Positions 6,457-13,626 of a stretch of 13,883 bases of DNA are shown here, piece after piece. Where the stretch lies: the NCBI GenBank assembly GCA_016296985.1, contig JAEDHM010000026.1, positions 1 to 13,883 on the forward strand, in the 5' to 3' direction. The notes beneath the pieces were generated by a model. That model was not told the origin of the DNA. It made no database searches and saw only the letters and a list, made by a program, of their open reading frames with translations. How positions within the stretch are numbered: position 1 is the stretch's first letter; the number at the start of each line of letters is the position of its first letter. Source of the DNA: Clostridia bacterium (GTDB lineage: Bacteria > Bacillota > Clostridia > Christensenellales > CAG-1252). The position numbers were made by a program, and so were the translations under genes.

Positions 6457-7368
6457 ATGATGCAAGAATTCAAATTTCAAGGCTATGGCGACACACCGAT
6501 TCACGTATATCTATGGGACGACGTAATCGCACCCAAGGGCGTTGTGCAAATTGCTCACGGTATGACCGAGCATTGCGGAAGATACGACGCCTTCGCAAGG
6601 TTTTTAAACAGTAAGGGATATATCGTGTTTGGTGACGACCATCGTTGTCACGGTAAAACCGAGCCCGACGAAACAAGAGGACACCACAAAGGGGACACTT
6701 GGGCGGACACCCTTGAGGACTTGGTTATGCTCCACAACCATTTTCACAATTTATACAAAGACTTGCCAATCTTTTTCATTGGGCACAGTTACGGAAGTTT
6801 TTTAGGACAAGCATTTTTACAACGCCATACCAATATTTCCGGGGCGGTTTTACTTGGCTCCGCCCACATGGGCGAAGGCGCAAGCGCCTTGGCAACCATC
6901 GGACTTTTCCCCATTTGGTTGTTTGCATCTCCCTGCAGACCCGGCTTCATAAACAAGGGAAGCGACCTTTTATTCAACGGCAAATACAAACCCGAAAAAG
7001 GACCTCACCTTTGGATAACAAGGGACCCTGTCGAGCTTGAAAATTATAATAAAGACCCCTTGTTGAATGTCAACACAAGCATAAACTTTTGTTGGCGAAT
7101 GATGAACGGGTTGCGCAAGACCTACACAAAAACCGCCTTGTCAAACCTTGATCCCCTCGTACCCATCTTGGTTTTAAGCGGAGATATGGACCCCATCGGT
7201 GGATATGGTAAAAAAAGTGAAAAGCTTTTCAAAACGTATCAAAATCAAGGCATTGACGTCAGTTTCAAACTTTACCCCGGCGCAAGACACGAACTTTTGA
7301 GGGAGACAAACAAAGAAGAAGTTTATCAAGATATCTTGAATTTTCTTGACCAAATCGCCATAAGATAG
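6457..7368 (+). CDS. Alpha/beta hydrolase, monoacylglycerol-lipase-like (serine aminopeptidase S33 group)
   Basis: This 303-residue protein has no signal peptide or membrane helix, so it is probably cytoplasmic. The oxyanion-side motif QIAHGMTEHCGRY (31-43) and the segment GDDHRCHGKTE (59-69) resemble the HGxxEHxxRY and DxxGHG motifs of monoglyceride lipases. The nucleophile elbow is GHSYGS (109-114) with Ser111. SGDMDPIGG (241-249) supplies the acid, probably Asp245, and GARHEL (275-280) supplies His278. The catalytic triad therefore looks intact. It likely cleaves an ester of a small lipid or acyl compound; the substrate cannot be read from sequence. Two ATGs stand in tandem at the start, and 6457 is six bases after AAGGGAG. 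It is transcribed divergently from glmS and followed 89 bases later by a transporter gene with its own promoter. Confidence 0.9.
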   Translation: MMQEFKFQGYGDTPIHVYLWDDVIAPKGVVQIAHGMTEHCGRYDAFARFLNSKGYIVFGDDHRCHGKTEPDETRGHHKGDTWADTLEDLVMLHNHFHNLYKDLPIFFIGHSYGSFLGQAFLQRHTNISGAVLLGSAHMGEGASALATIGLFPIWLFASPCRPGFINKGSDLLFNGKYKPEKGPHLWITRDPVELENYNKDPLLNVNTSINFCWRMMNGLRKTYTKTALSNLDPLVPILVLSGDMDPIGGYGKKSEKLFKTYQNQGIDVSFKLYPGARHELLRETNKEEVYQDILNFLDQIAIR

Positions 7369-7408
7369 AAAAAACAAGTCGATAATAAAAGGAACAAAGG
7401 GATTTTCC

Positions 7409-7427
7409 TCGCAAAAAACTCTTGCGA
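7409..7427. repeat. Short inverted repeat overlapping the transporter -35 box
   Basis: TCGCAA (7409-7414) and TTGCGA (7422-7427) form a 6-bp dyad around a 7-base spacer, and the right arm is the -35 box itself. It may be an operator, or a weak hairpin at the end of the hydrolase transcript. No T-run follows, so it is not a standard terminator. Confidence 0.4.
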
Positions 7428-7450
7428 AAAAGGAAGGTCGGTGGTAAAAT
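7422..7450 (+). promoter_or_regulatory. Promoter of the EamA transporter, apparently leaderless
   Basis: TTGCGA (7422-7427) and TAAAAT (7445-7450) are 17 bases apart. TGG before the -10 makes an extended element (TGGTAAAAT). Seven bases separate the -10 from the GTG at 7458, so the mRNA would begin almost at the start codon. Confidence 0.65.
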
Positions 7451-7457
7451 ATATACC

Positions 7458-8552
7458 GTGAACAAGAAGAACCTGGGCATTTTTGGAAAAATAGCAATGT
7501 TTGTTATCTCCATTTTGTGGGGAGCTTCTTTTTTTATACAAAAAAACACCCTCGACAGCGTTTCCGTAATGTTTTTGCTCTTTTTCCGCTTTGGCGTCGG
7601 CGCGCTTATTCTGGCAATTTGCTTCTTCCCGAAACTGAAAAAGATAAACAAAAATTATTTGATTCACGGCACCGTTTCCGGCGCGCTGCTTTTCTCCGCC
7701 TACGTCGCTCAAACCTTTGGTTTGGCGTACACAACCCCGGGCAAAAACGCCTTTTTGACGGCAGTCTATTGCGTAATGGTACCCTTTATTATGTGGATAG
7801 TAACCAAAAAGCACCCAACCCTTCGCGTCTTTTTGGCGGCAACCGTTTGCGTTGTCGGTATTGGACTTATCTCCATTGACGGAAGCGGATTTAATTTAGG
7901 GGACGGCTTGACCTTGATTTGCGCCCTATTCTATGCACTTCAAATGGTTTACAACTTCTTCTTTATAAAGGATAAAGATTTGATTTTGTTTTCCATAATC
8001 CAGTTTGCAACCGTAGCCCTTTTGTCCTTGCTCGGTTGGGCGATTTTCGACAGAACCCTGCCTACCGTTTGGAACGGCGACTTGATTTGGTGTTTGGCTT
8101 ACGTAGTCATTGGCTCCACCGTTTTAGGTTTTCTTGCCCAAAACTTCGGGCAAAAACACGTATCTCCCGAGTCCTGCGCTTTGATTTTATCCCTCGAGTC
8201 AGTCTTCGGTATTTTCTTCTCGGTTTTGGTTTACGGCGAAAAACCCAGTGTTCCTGCCTATATCGGATTTGTATTGGTGTTTATTGGCGTAATCGTTTCC
8301 GAACTTGACTTTAAGGCGTTGTATCAAAAAATAAAGTCAAAGAAAAAACTGAACGAGAAAGTTTTAGACAACTCTGTTCCTTTGGAACAGGTTGAAGAAG
8401 AGAACCCCGAAATCACGCTCCCTGAAGGTACGGTTGAAAGGGAAATAAATTCCCACGGTATTGAGGAAGAAAACCAAAATACATCCCAAGGGGAAGTGGA
8501 ATTAGATGCGGAAAAAGATAAGGTTGAAACCCTAAAAACCGAGGGCGAATAA
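7458..8552 (+). CDS. EamA/DMT-family transporter with acidic C-terminal tail
   Basis: This 364-residue integral membrane protein has the ten-helix, twice-repeated EamA layout of the drug/metabolite transporter superfamily. Typical marks are SILWGASFFIQKNTL near the first helix, the motif after helix 4 (TTPGKNAFLTAVYCV), and the second repeat ending SLESVFGIFFSVLVYGEKP. Members export amino acids or other small metabolites; the substrate is not predictable. The membrane part ends near residue 285. It is followed by a basic patch (KIKSKKKLNEK) and about 65 hydrophilic, Glu-rich residues unusual for the family. GTG 7458 is preferred over TTG 7422, which lies in the -35 box. ATG 7497 would cut into the first helix. 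It has its own promoter and a strong terminator directly after the stop. Confidence 0.88.
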   Translation: MNKKNLGIFGKIAMFVISILWGASFFIQKNTLDSVSVMFLLFFRFGVGALILAICFFPKLKKINKNYLIHGTVSGALLFSAYVAQTFGLAYTTPGKNAFLTAVYCVMVPFIMWIVTKKHPTLRVFLAATVCVVGIGLISIDGSGFNLGDGLTLICALFYALQMVYNFFFIKDKDLILFSIIQFATVALLSLLGWAIFDRTLPTVWNGDLIWCLAYVVIGSTVLGFLAQNFGQKHVSPESCALILSLESVFGIFFSVLVYGEKPSVPAYIGFVLVFIGVIVSELDFKALYQKIKSKKKLNEKVLDNSVPLEQVEEENPEITLPEGTVEREINSHGIEEENQNTSQGEVELDAEKDKVETLKTEGE

Positions 8553-8565
8553 GAGAAAAAGGATT

Positions 8566-8593
8566 GAGAAAGGGCTTGTCCCTTTTTCTTTTT
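8566..8593 (+). terminator. Intrinsic terminator after the transporter gene
   Basis: GAGAAAGGG (8566-8574) pairs with CCCTTTTTC (8580-8588) around the loop CTTGT. The nine-pair stem has one G-U and is followed by five Ts (8589-8593). It sits 14 bases after the transporter stop and separates it from lysR. Confidence 0.92.
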
Positions 8594-8625
8594 AAGAAAA
8601 AAATATAATTCAGGCAAATAATGGA

Positions 8626-8654
8626 TTTACATTTGTATAAATATAGTTTATAAT
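8626..8654 (+). promoter_or_regulatory. Promoter of the lysR-alaS-cysE-cysS cluster
   Basis: TTTACA (8626-8631) and TATAAT (8649-8654) are 17 bases apart. A 17-bp dyad, TATAAA-N5-TTTATA (8636-8652), overlaps the -10 and has the T-N11-A spacing favoured by LysR regulators, so self-regulation is possible. No other clear promoter was seen before alaS. Confidence 0.85.
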
Positions 8655-8677
8655 AGTTGCCACTGGAGGGCACCCTT

Positions 8678-9577
8678 ATGATGATAAATCTTGAATTATA
8701 TCGTGTGTTTTATATCGTCGCCAAAAACGGAAGTTTAACCAAGGCGAAAGAAGAACTTTTTATCAGTCAACCTGCTGTTTCCCAAGCAATCAAGCAACTT
8801 GAAACCCAGTTGGGCGGAAAACTTTTCATCCGTACTAGCAAGGGTATGGAACTTACCGGCGAAGGCAAAGTTATGTACGAGTACGTAAAACAAGCTTGTA
8901 ACCTTATTTCTATTGCCGAGCACAAGTTTTCCCAAATGAAAGGGCTTGAATTCGGCGACGTGGTAATCGGCGCAAGCGACACCGTTTCAAAGTTCTATCT
9001 TTTGAAATTTGTAAAAGAATTCCGCGAAAAATACAAGGACATAAACGTAAAAATCAACAACTGTCCCAGTGAAGAAAACCTTTCTTTGCTCAAATCCGGC
9101 AAACTTGACATGTGTTTTATCAACAGTTGCGGTACCCTCGACGACAGCGCAATCCACCTTACCGACTGTATTCCTTTGCAAGAGTGTTTCGTAGCAAGCC
9201 CTGCCGAGGCGGCGAAAATCGACCACCCCTTGACCGCTGCCGAATTGGCAAGTAAAGAACTTATTATGCTTGACAATCGCAGTATCACAAGAAAATATAT
9301 CGAAGACGCAATCCAAGCACAGGGCGGTACGGTAAAACCCACCCTCGAACTTTCAAGCGTCGACCTAATCGTCGAGTTTGCAAAAATCGGAATGGGTATT
9401 GCATGCGTAACCAAAGAATTTGTCAAGGACGAACTTGAAAAGGGCGAACTTGTTGAAATACCTACCACCTTCTCCCTTCCCAAACGCTCAATCGCCCTTG
9501 CCGAAGTGAAAGGTTTGCCCCTCAGTTTTGCCGCAAAGAAATTTGCCGACATGGTATTTAAAAAGAAAGAAAAATAA
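8678..9577 (+). CDS. LysR-family transcriptional regulator
   Basis: The 299 residues are standard for LysR regulators. The N-terminal winged helix-turn-helix covers about residues 3-62, with the pattern LYRVFYIVAKNGSLTKAKEE, then LFISQPAVSQAIKQLE for the recognition helix, then LFIRTSKGMELTGEG for the wing. A linker helix leads to a periplasmic-binding-protein-like effector domain from about residue 90 (DVVIGASDTVSKFYL) to the end. ATG 8678 is chosen because GGAGGG stands seven bases upstream; the upstream TTG at 8657 lies before that site. The gene is followed 26 bases later by alaS, then cysE and cysS, and no promoter or terminator was seen between. A role in sulfur or cysteine control (compare CysB or CysL) is suggested only by this neighbourhood; the effector is unknown. 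Confidence 0.93.
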   Translation: MMINLELYRVFYIVAKNGSLTKAKEELFISQPAVSQAIKQLETQLGGKLFIRTSKGMELTGEGKVMYEYVKQACNLISIAEHKFSQMKGLEFGDVVIGASDTVSKFYLLKFVKEFREKYKDINVKINNCPSEENLSLLKSGKLDMCFINSCGTLDDSAIHLTDCIPLQECFVASPAEAAKIDHPLTAAELASKELIMLDNRSITRKYIEDAIQAQGGTVKPTLELSSVDLIVEFAKIGMGIACVTKEFVKDELEKGELVEIPTTFSLPKRSIALAEVKGLPLSFAAKKFADMVFKKKEK

Positions 9578-9603
9578 ACGCCGAAAGGCAACGGAGATAA
9601 ATT

Positions 9604-11424
9604 ATGCAAAAATTAAGTTCATCAGAGTTGAGAGAAAAATATCTACGCTTTTTCGCTGAAAGAGGACATGCAGTTATTCAATCCGCATCCCTAATTCCCG
9701 AAAACGATCCTACCGTTTTGTTTACTACGGCAGGTATGCACCCCCTCGTTCCCTACCTTGGCGGTGAAAAACACCCCATGGGAAAACGCTTGACCGACGT
9801 TCAAAAATGCGTCAGAACCGGCGACATTGACGAAGTAGGCGATGCAACCCATTGTACCTTCTTTGAAATGTTGGGAAATTGGAGTTTGGGCGACTATTTC
9901 AAAAAAGAAAGCATAGGTTGGAGTTTTGAATTTTTGACACAAGTTTTGGGCATCACCATCGACAAACTCGCCGTTTCCGTATTCGCAGGTGACGACGTTT
10001 GCGAAAGGGATGAAGAAAGCGCAAAAATTTGGGCGGAAAAGGGTATTCCTGCCGACAGAATTTTCTACCTTCCCAGAAAAAACAACTGGTGGGGACCTGC
10101 CGGTCAAACCGGACCTTGCGGACCTGATACCGAAATCTTTATCGACACCGGAAAGGAAAAGTGTTGCGACACTTGTTCTCCCTCTTGCGATTGCGGAAAA
10201 TATATCGAAATTTGGAACAACGTTTTCATGCAGTTTAGAAAAACTAAAGAAGGTACTTACGAACCTCTCGAAAACAAAAACGTTGACACCGGTATGGGAT
10301 TAGAGCGTACCCTTTGCATCTTGGGTGGCTACCAATCCGTTTACGACACCGACCTTTTTGCCGATGCGGTAAAATTGCTTGAAGATCTAAGCGGTAAAAA
10401 ATACGGTGAGGAAGAGGAAAGCACAAGGGCAATCCGTATTTTATGCGACCATATCCGCACCTCGGTTATGATGCTTGGCGACACAAAGGGCATAACTCCT
10501 TCAAACGTTGACCAAGGCTATATTTTACGCCGTCTTATCCGCCGTGCAGTAAGATTTGCAAGGGTACTGAATCTTCCCGACCACGCTTTGACCTCTCTTG
10601 CACAAATATTTATCGACAAGTACAAGGGCGTATATCCCGAAATCGGCGACAACAGTGAAAAGATTATTGCCGAGTTGACAAAGGAAGAAAACCGTTTCAA
10701 AAGCGTTATCCTTGACGGATATAAAGAACTTGACAAGGTTTTGTTCGGCATCCAAAAACATAAAGAGTTTGCAAGCAAAAACGGACAAGTGGTTGAAGAC
10801 GTCATAAGCGGTAAGGCAGCCTTCCGTCTTTACGACACCTTTGGTTTCCCCATCGAAATGACTGTGGAAATCGCAAAGGAAAGGGGCTATACCGTTGACG
10901 TTGCAGGTTTTGAAAAGGCATATCAAGAACACCAAGAAAAGTCCCGCGCAGGCGCCGAGCAAAAGTTTAAGGGCGGTCTCGCCGACAACAGCGAAATCAC
11001 CGCTCGTCTTCACACCGCAACCCACCTTTTAAACCAAGGCTTGAGAAATATCGTTTCTCCCGACATCAACCAAAAGGGTAGCAACATTACTGCCGAACGT
11101 CTTCGTTTCGACTTCAACCTTGACCGTCCAGTAACCCCCGAAGAAATCAAGGCTTTGGAAGACTACGTAAACGGCGCAATCAAAGCCGACGTCGAAATCA
11201 TTTGCGAAGAAATGTCCGTTGACCAAGCCAAGGAAAAGGGCGCAGTTGGTGTATTTACCGCAAAATACGGCGACGTAGTAAAGGTTTATACAATCGGCAA
11301 ATACAGTTGCGAAATCTGTGGTGGTCCTCACGCCAAGCGTACCGGTGAACTCGGAACCTTCAAAATCACCAAAGAACAATCCGCCGCTGCAGGCGTAAGA
11401 AGAATCCGCGCTATCTTAGAATAA
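9604..11424 (+). CDS. alaS: Alanyl-tRNA synthetase, compact form
   Basis: AlaRS attaches alanine to tRNA-Ala. Class II motifs are present: HCTFFEMLGNWSLGDYF (83-99) in the motif 2 region, the active-site strand GPAGQTGPCGPDTE (164-177), and motif 3 MGLERTL (231-237). The tRNA-recognition helical region covers about 245-455. The editing site has HTATH (His470, His474) and CGGPH (Cys572, His576), the four expected zinc ligands. The 606 residues are far short of the usual 850-880. The beta-barrel segment with the TPFYAEGGGQ-type motif is missing between about 455 and 465, and the C-Ala oligomerisation domain is absent. The stop is natural and coding continues smoothly into cysE (TAATG), so this is not a recent truncation. 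I recall similar short enzymes in Patescibacteria. A Cys-rich loop (C187, C188, C191, C195, C197) may bind another zinc. CGGAGA lies 6 bases before the ATG. Confidence 0.93.
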   Translation: MQKLSSSELREKYLRFFAERGHAVIQSASLIPENDPTVLFTTAGMHPLVPYLGGEKHPMGKRLTDVQKCVRTGDIDEVGDATHCTFFEMLGNWSLGDYFKKESIGWSFEFLTQVLGITIDKLAVSVFAGDDVCERDEESAKIWAEKGIPADRIFYLPRKNNWWGPAGQTGPCGPDTEIFIDTGKEKCCDTCSPSCDCGKYIEIWNNVFMQFRKTKEGTYEPLENKNVDTGMGLERTLCILGGYQSVYDTDLFADAVKLLEDLSGKKYGEEEESTRAIRILCDHIRTSVMMLGDTKGITPSNVDQGYILRRLIRRAVRFARVLNLPDHALTSLAQIFIDKYKGVYPEIGDNSEKIIAELTKEENRFKSVILDGYKELDKVLFGIQKHKEFASKNGQVVEDVISGKAAFRLYDTFGFPIEMTVEIAKERGYTVDVAGFEKAYQEHQEKSRAGAEQKFKGGLADNSEITARLHTATHLLNQGLRNIVSPDINQKGSNITAERLRFDFNLDRPVTPEEIKALEDYVNGAIKADVEIICEEMSVDQAKEKGAVGVFTAKYGDVVKVYTIGKYSCEICGGPHAKRTGELGTFKITKEQSAAAGVRRIRAILE

Positions 11425-12146
11425 TGTGTTTCCTAGACTCCTATTCAAAAGAAGAGGTTAAAACCGTCCTCGAAATCGATCCCGCCGCAAAAAGTTTTTG
11501 GCAAGTCTATTTCACCTATCCCGGTGTAAAGGCTTTGCGCATGCACCGCAGGGCGCACAAACTTATGCAAAAAGGTTTCAGTGGGCTTGCCCACTACGTT
11601 GCCTATCGGGCAAGAAAAAAGACGGGGATCGAAATTCACCCTTCCGCAAAAATCGGAAGAAGGGTGTTTATCGACCATGGCGAAGGTGTGGTAATCGGCG
11701 AAACCGCCGAGGTAGGAAACGACGTTGTAATATACCAAGGTGTAACCCTAGGCGGTACGGGAAAGGAAAGGGGAAAACGTCACCCCACCATACAAGACAG
11801 GGTAGTGCTTTCGGCAGGTAGCAAGGTTTTAGGACCCTTTACCATTGGCCACGACAGTAAAATCGGCGCGGGGAGTATAGTACTGAAAGAAGTACCCCCT
11901 CACAGCACCGTCGTAGGCGTACCCGGGCGAATTGTCAAGCAGTACGGTCAAAAGGTTTTGCAACTTGACCAAGTTGCAATTCCCGACCCTATTATTGAAG
12001 AGTTGGCAAGGCTAAGCCGAAGGGTATGCGAACTTGAAAACCATACCGGAATAAAAACTTGTCAGTACAGCTATACTGACGAGCAGGATATGGTGGCAAA
12101 ATTGAAAGAAGAAGCAGAAAACTCTGCAAAAACAGTTAAGGAGTAA
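11424..12146 (+). CDS. cysE: Serine O-acetyltransferase
   Basis: CysE transfers acetyl from acetyl-CoA to serine to give O-acetylserine, the acceptor for sulfide in cysteine synthesis. The 240 residues have a short helical N-terminus (to about 65), like the Bacillus enzyme rather than the longer E. coli one. A left-handed beta-helix follows: GIEIHPSAKIG (68-78), FIDHGEGVVIGETAEVG (82-98), YQGVTLGGTGKERGKRHP (104-121) and GVPGRIV (165-171). His85 in the DHG motif matches catalytic His158 of E. coli, and E70 stands where E. coli has Asp143. After the helix comes a 70-residue C-terminal extension. The ATG overlaps the alaS stop by one base, so translation is probably coupled. The cysS start is one base past the stop. 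Confidence 0.95.
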   Translation: MCFLDSYSKEEVKTVLEIDPAAKSFWQVYFTYPGVKALRMHRRAHKLMQKGFSGLAHYVAYRARKKTGIEIHPSAKIGRRVFIDHGEGVVIGETAEVGNDVVIYQGVTLGGTGKERGKRHPTIQDRVVLSAGSKVLGPFTIGHDSKIGAGSIVLKEVPPHSTVVGVPGRIVKQYGQKVLQLDQVAIPDPIIEELARLSRRVCELENHTGIKTCQYSYTDEQDMVAKLKEEAENSAKTVKE

Positions 12147-12147
12147 T

Positions 12148-13539
12148 ATGAAAATTTACAACACCTTATCAGGTAGAAAGGAAGAATTTATTCCTCAGGT
12201 TGAAGGACGCGTCAATATGTACGCTTGCGGAATTACCGTTTCCGGCGAAGCGCATATCGGTCACGCCTATCAAGCCTTAATTTATGATATAATCCGCAAG
12301 TTTTTGGAAAAATGCGGTTATATTGTCGACTATGCCCGCAACTATACCGACGTTGACGACAAAATTATCGCAAAATCCCACGAAACGAGTATTCCTGCCG
12401 ACAAGTATGCGGAAATGATGATAGAAAAAATCGACCACGAAATGCAACGCCTTCAAGTTGACGAGCCTACAAGATGGCTTAAAGCAACTTGCTGTATAGA
12501 GGATATAATCGATTTTATCAAAGTCCTTATCGAAAAGGGACACGCCTACGCAACTGCCGACGGCGACGTTTATTTTTCCGTTGAAAGTTTTAAAGGATAC
12601 GGAAAACTTTCTCACCGCAATCTTGAAGACGCCCTAAGCGGTGTCCGTATCGAAAGTGACGAAAGCAAGAAAAACGCTCTTGACTTCGCCTTGTGGAAAT
12701 CCGCAAAGGCAGGGGAAATCTTTTGGGAATCCCCTTGGGGCAAGGGCAGACCAGGTTGGCATATTGAATGCTCGGCAATGAATAGAAAGGCTTTCGGCGA
12801 GTGTTTGGATATCCACGGCGGTGGAAGGGATTTAATTTTCCCTCACCACGAAAACGAAATTGCTCAAAGCGAGGCTTTGTCAGGCAAACCCTTTGCAAAA
12901 TATTGGATTCACAACGGGCTTATTAAGGTAAACGGACAAAAGATGAGCAAGTCCTTGGGAAACAGTCTTCTTTTATCCGACTTGCTGGACAAATACGATC
13001 CCGAAACAATCAAATTCGCCCTTCTTCAAACCAATTACCGTAACGATATCAACGTAACCGACAACCTTTTCCCCGATGCGGACAAACATATGTATGAATT
13101 TTACAAGATAATACGCTCCGCCGAAGAAAAAGGCTTGCAAAGTGAAGATTTGGATAGCGAAATTGACGAAAAGTTTAACCGCGGTATGGGTGACGACTTC
13201 AACACCGCTTGCGTTTTGGCAGACTTGTTCGGCTATTTCAAAAAGATAAAGGCAAAAATCAACGCAGGGGATAACTCGGCAATGGCAAGCATAAACCAAA
13301 TCCGCAAAACCTATTCCCTTTTGGGACTTTTCCGCAAGCCTGCAAAGGACTTTATCGCCTATTACGAAGAGAAGACGAGGGAAGAATTCCCCCAAGAGGT
13401 TGTCCGCCTTGCCGAATTGCGCCTTGAAGCAAAACGCAACAAAGACTACCAAACCGCCGACAAGCTTAGGGCGGAAATCACCGCTTTGGGCTATGCCGTA
13501 AAGGATACCAAGGACGGTTATACCTTGGCAAAAGCCTAA
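12148..13539 (+). CDS. cysS: Cysteinyl-tRNA synthetase
   Basis: CysRS attaches cysteine to tRNA-Cys. The 463 residues are normal for the family. The class I signature HIGH is at 36-39 (AHIGHAYQ), and KMSKS is at 265-269. Zinc ligands that read cysteine are C27 (YACGIT), C208 (WHIECS), and H233 with E237 in HGGGRDLIFPHHENE. The C-terminal part (about 320-463) is the anticodon-binding helical bundle, with the usual late segment ELRLEAKRNKDYQTADKLR. The ribosome site AAGGAG overlaps the end of cysE and lies four bases before the ATG. The cysE-cysS pair is also adjacent in Bacillus subtilis, where cysE and cysS follow gltX; here alaS takes the upstream place. No terminator is visible after the stop, but a new promoter begins 11 bases later. 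Confidence 0.97.
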   Translation: MKIYNTLSGRKEEFIPQVEGRVNMYACGITVSGEAHIGHAYQALIYDIIRKFLEKCGYIVDYARNYTDVDDKIIAKSHETSIPADKYAEMMIEKIDHEMQRLQVDEPTRWLKATCCIEDIIDFIKVLIEKGHAYATADGDVYFSVESFKGYGKLSHRNLEDALSGVRIESDESKKNALDFALWKSAKAGEIFWESPWGKGRPGWHIECSAMNRKAFGECLDIHGGGRDLIFPHHENEIAQSEALSGKPFAKYWIHNGLIKVNGQKMSKSLGNSLLLSDLLDKYDPETIKFALLQTNYRNDINVTDNLFPDADKHMYEFYKIIRSAEEKGLQSEDLDSEIDEKFNRGMGDDFNTACVLADLFGYFKKIKAKINAGDNSAMASINQIRKTYSLLGLFRKPAKDFIAYYEEKTREEFPQEVVRLAELRLEAKRNKDYQTADKLRAEITALGYAVKDTKDGYTLAKA

Positions 13540-13549
13540 AATCCCCCTA

Positions 13550-13578
13550 TTGACTTAATTATCTTTGGGAAATATAAT
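13550..13578 (+). promoter_or_regulatory. Strong sigma-A-type promoter for the acidic ORF
   Basis: TTGACT (13550-13555) and a perfect TATAAT (13573-13578) are exactly 17 bases apart. Transcription should start near 13585, giving a leader of about 40 bases with the ribosome site AAGGAG (13615-13620) six bases before ATG 13627. Confidence 0.9.
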
Positions 13579-13626
13579 AAAATAGATACCGTAAAAGGAT
13601 AGCCTACCTATGGGAAGGAGAATACT

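Noticed and set aside
7326..7814. Minus-strand open frames across the hydrolase-transporter junction
   Set aside because: They overlap two supported plus-strand genes and a promoter, and show no recognisable domain.
9579..9589. Terminator or regulatory hairpin between lysR and alaS
   Set aside because: GCC-GAAA-GGC has only three base pairs and no T-run; too weak to call.
8594..9603. T-box riboswitch controlling alaS or cysS
   Set aside because: The spaces before lysR (84 bases) and alaS (26 bases) are too short, and no T-box sequence or antiterminator pair is visible.
8995..9609. 204-codon minus-strand open frame opposite lysR
   Set aside because: It lies wholly opposite a clear LysR gene, with Ser/Leu-rich shadow composition and no motif of its own.
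12973..13452. 159-codon minus-strand open frame opposite cysS
   Set aside because: It is antisense to well-conserved CysRS sequence and has the Phe/Val-rich composition of a shadow frame.
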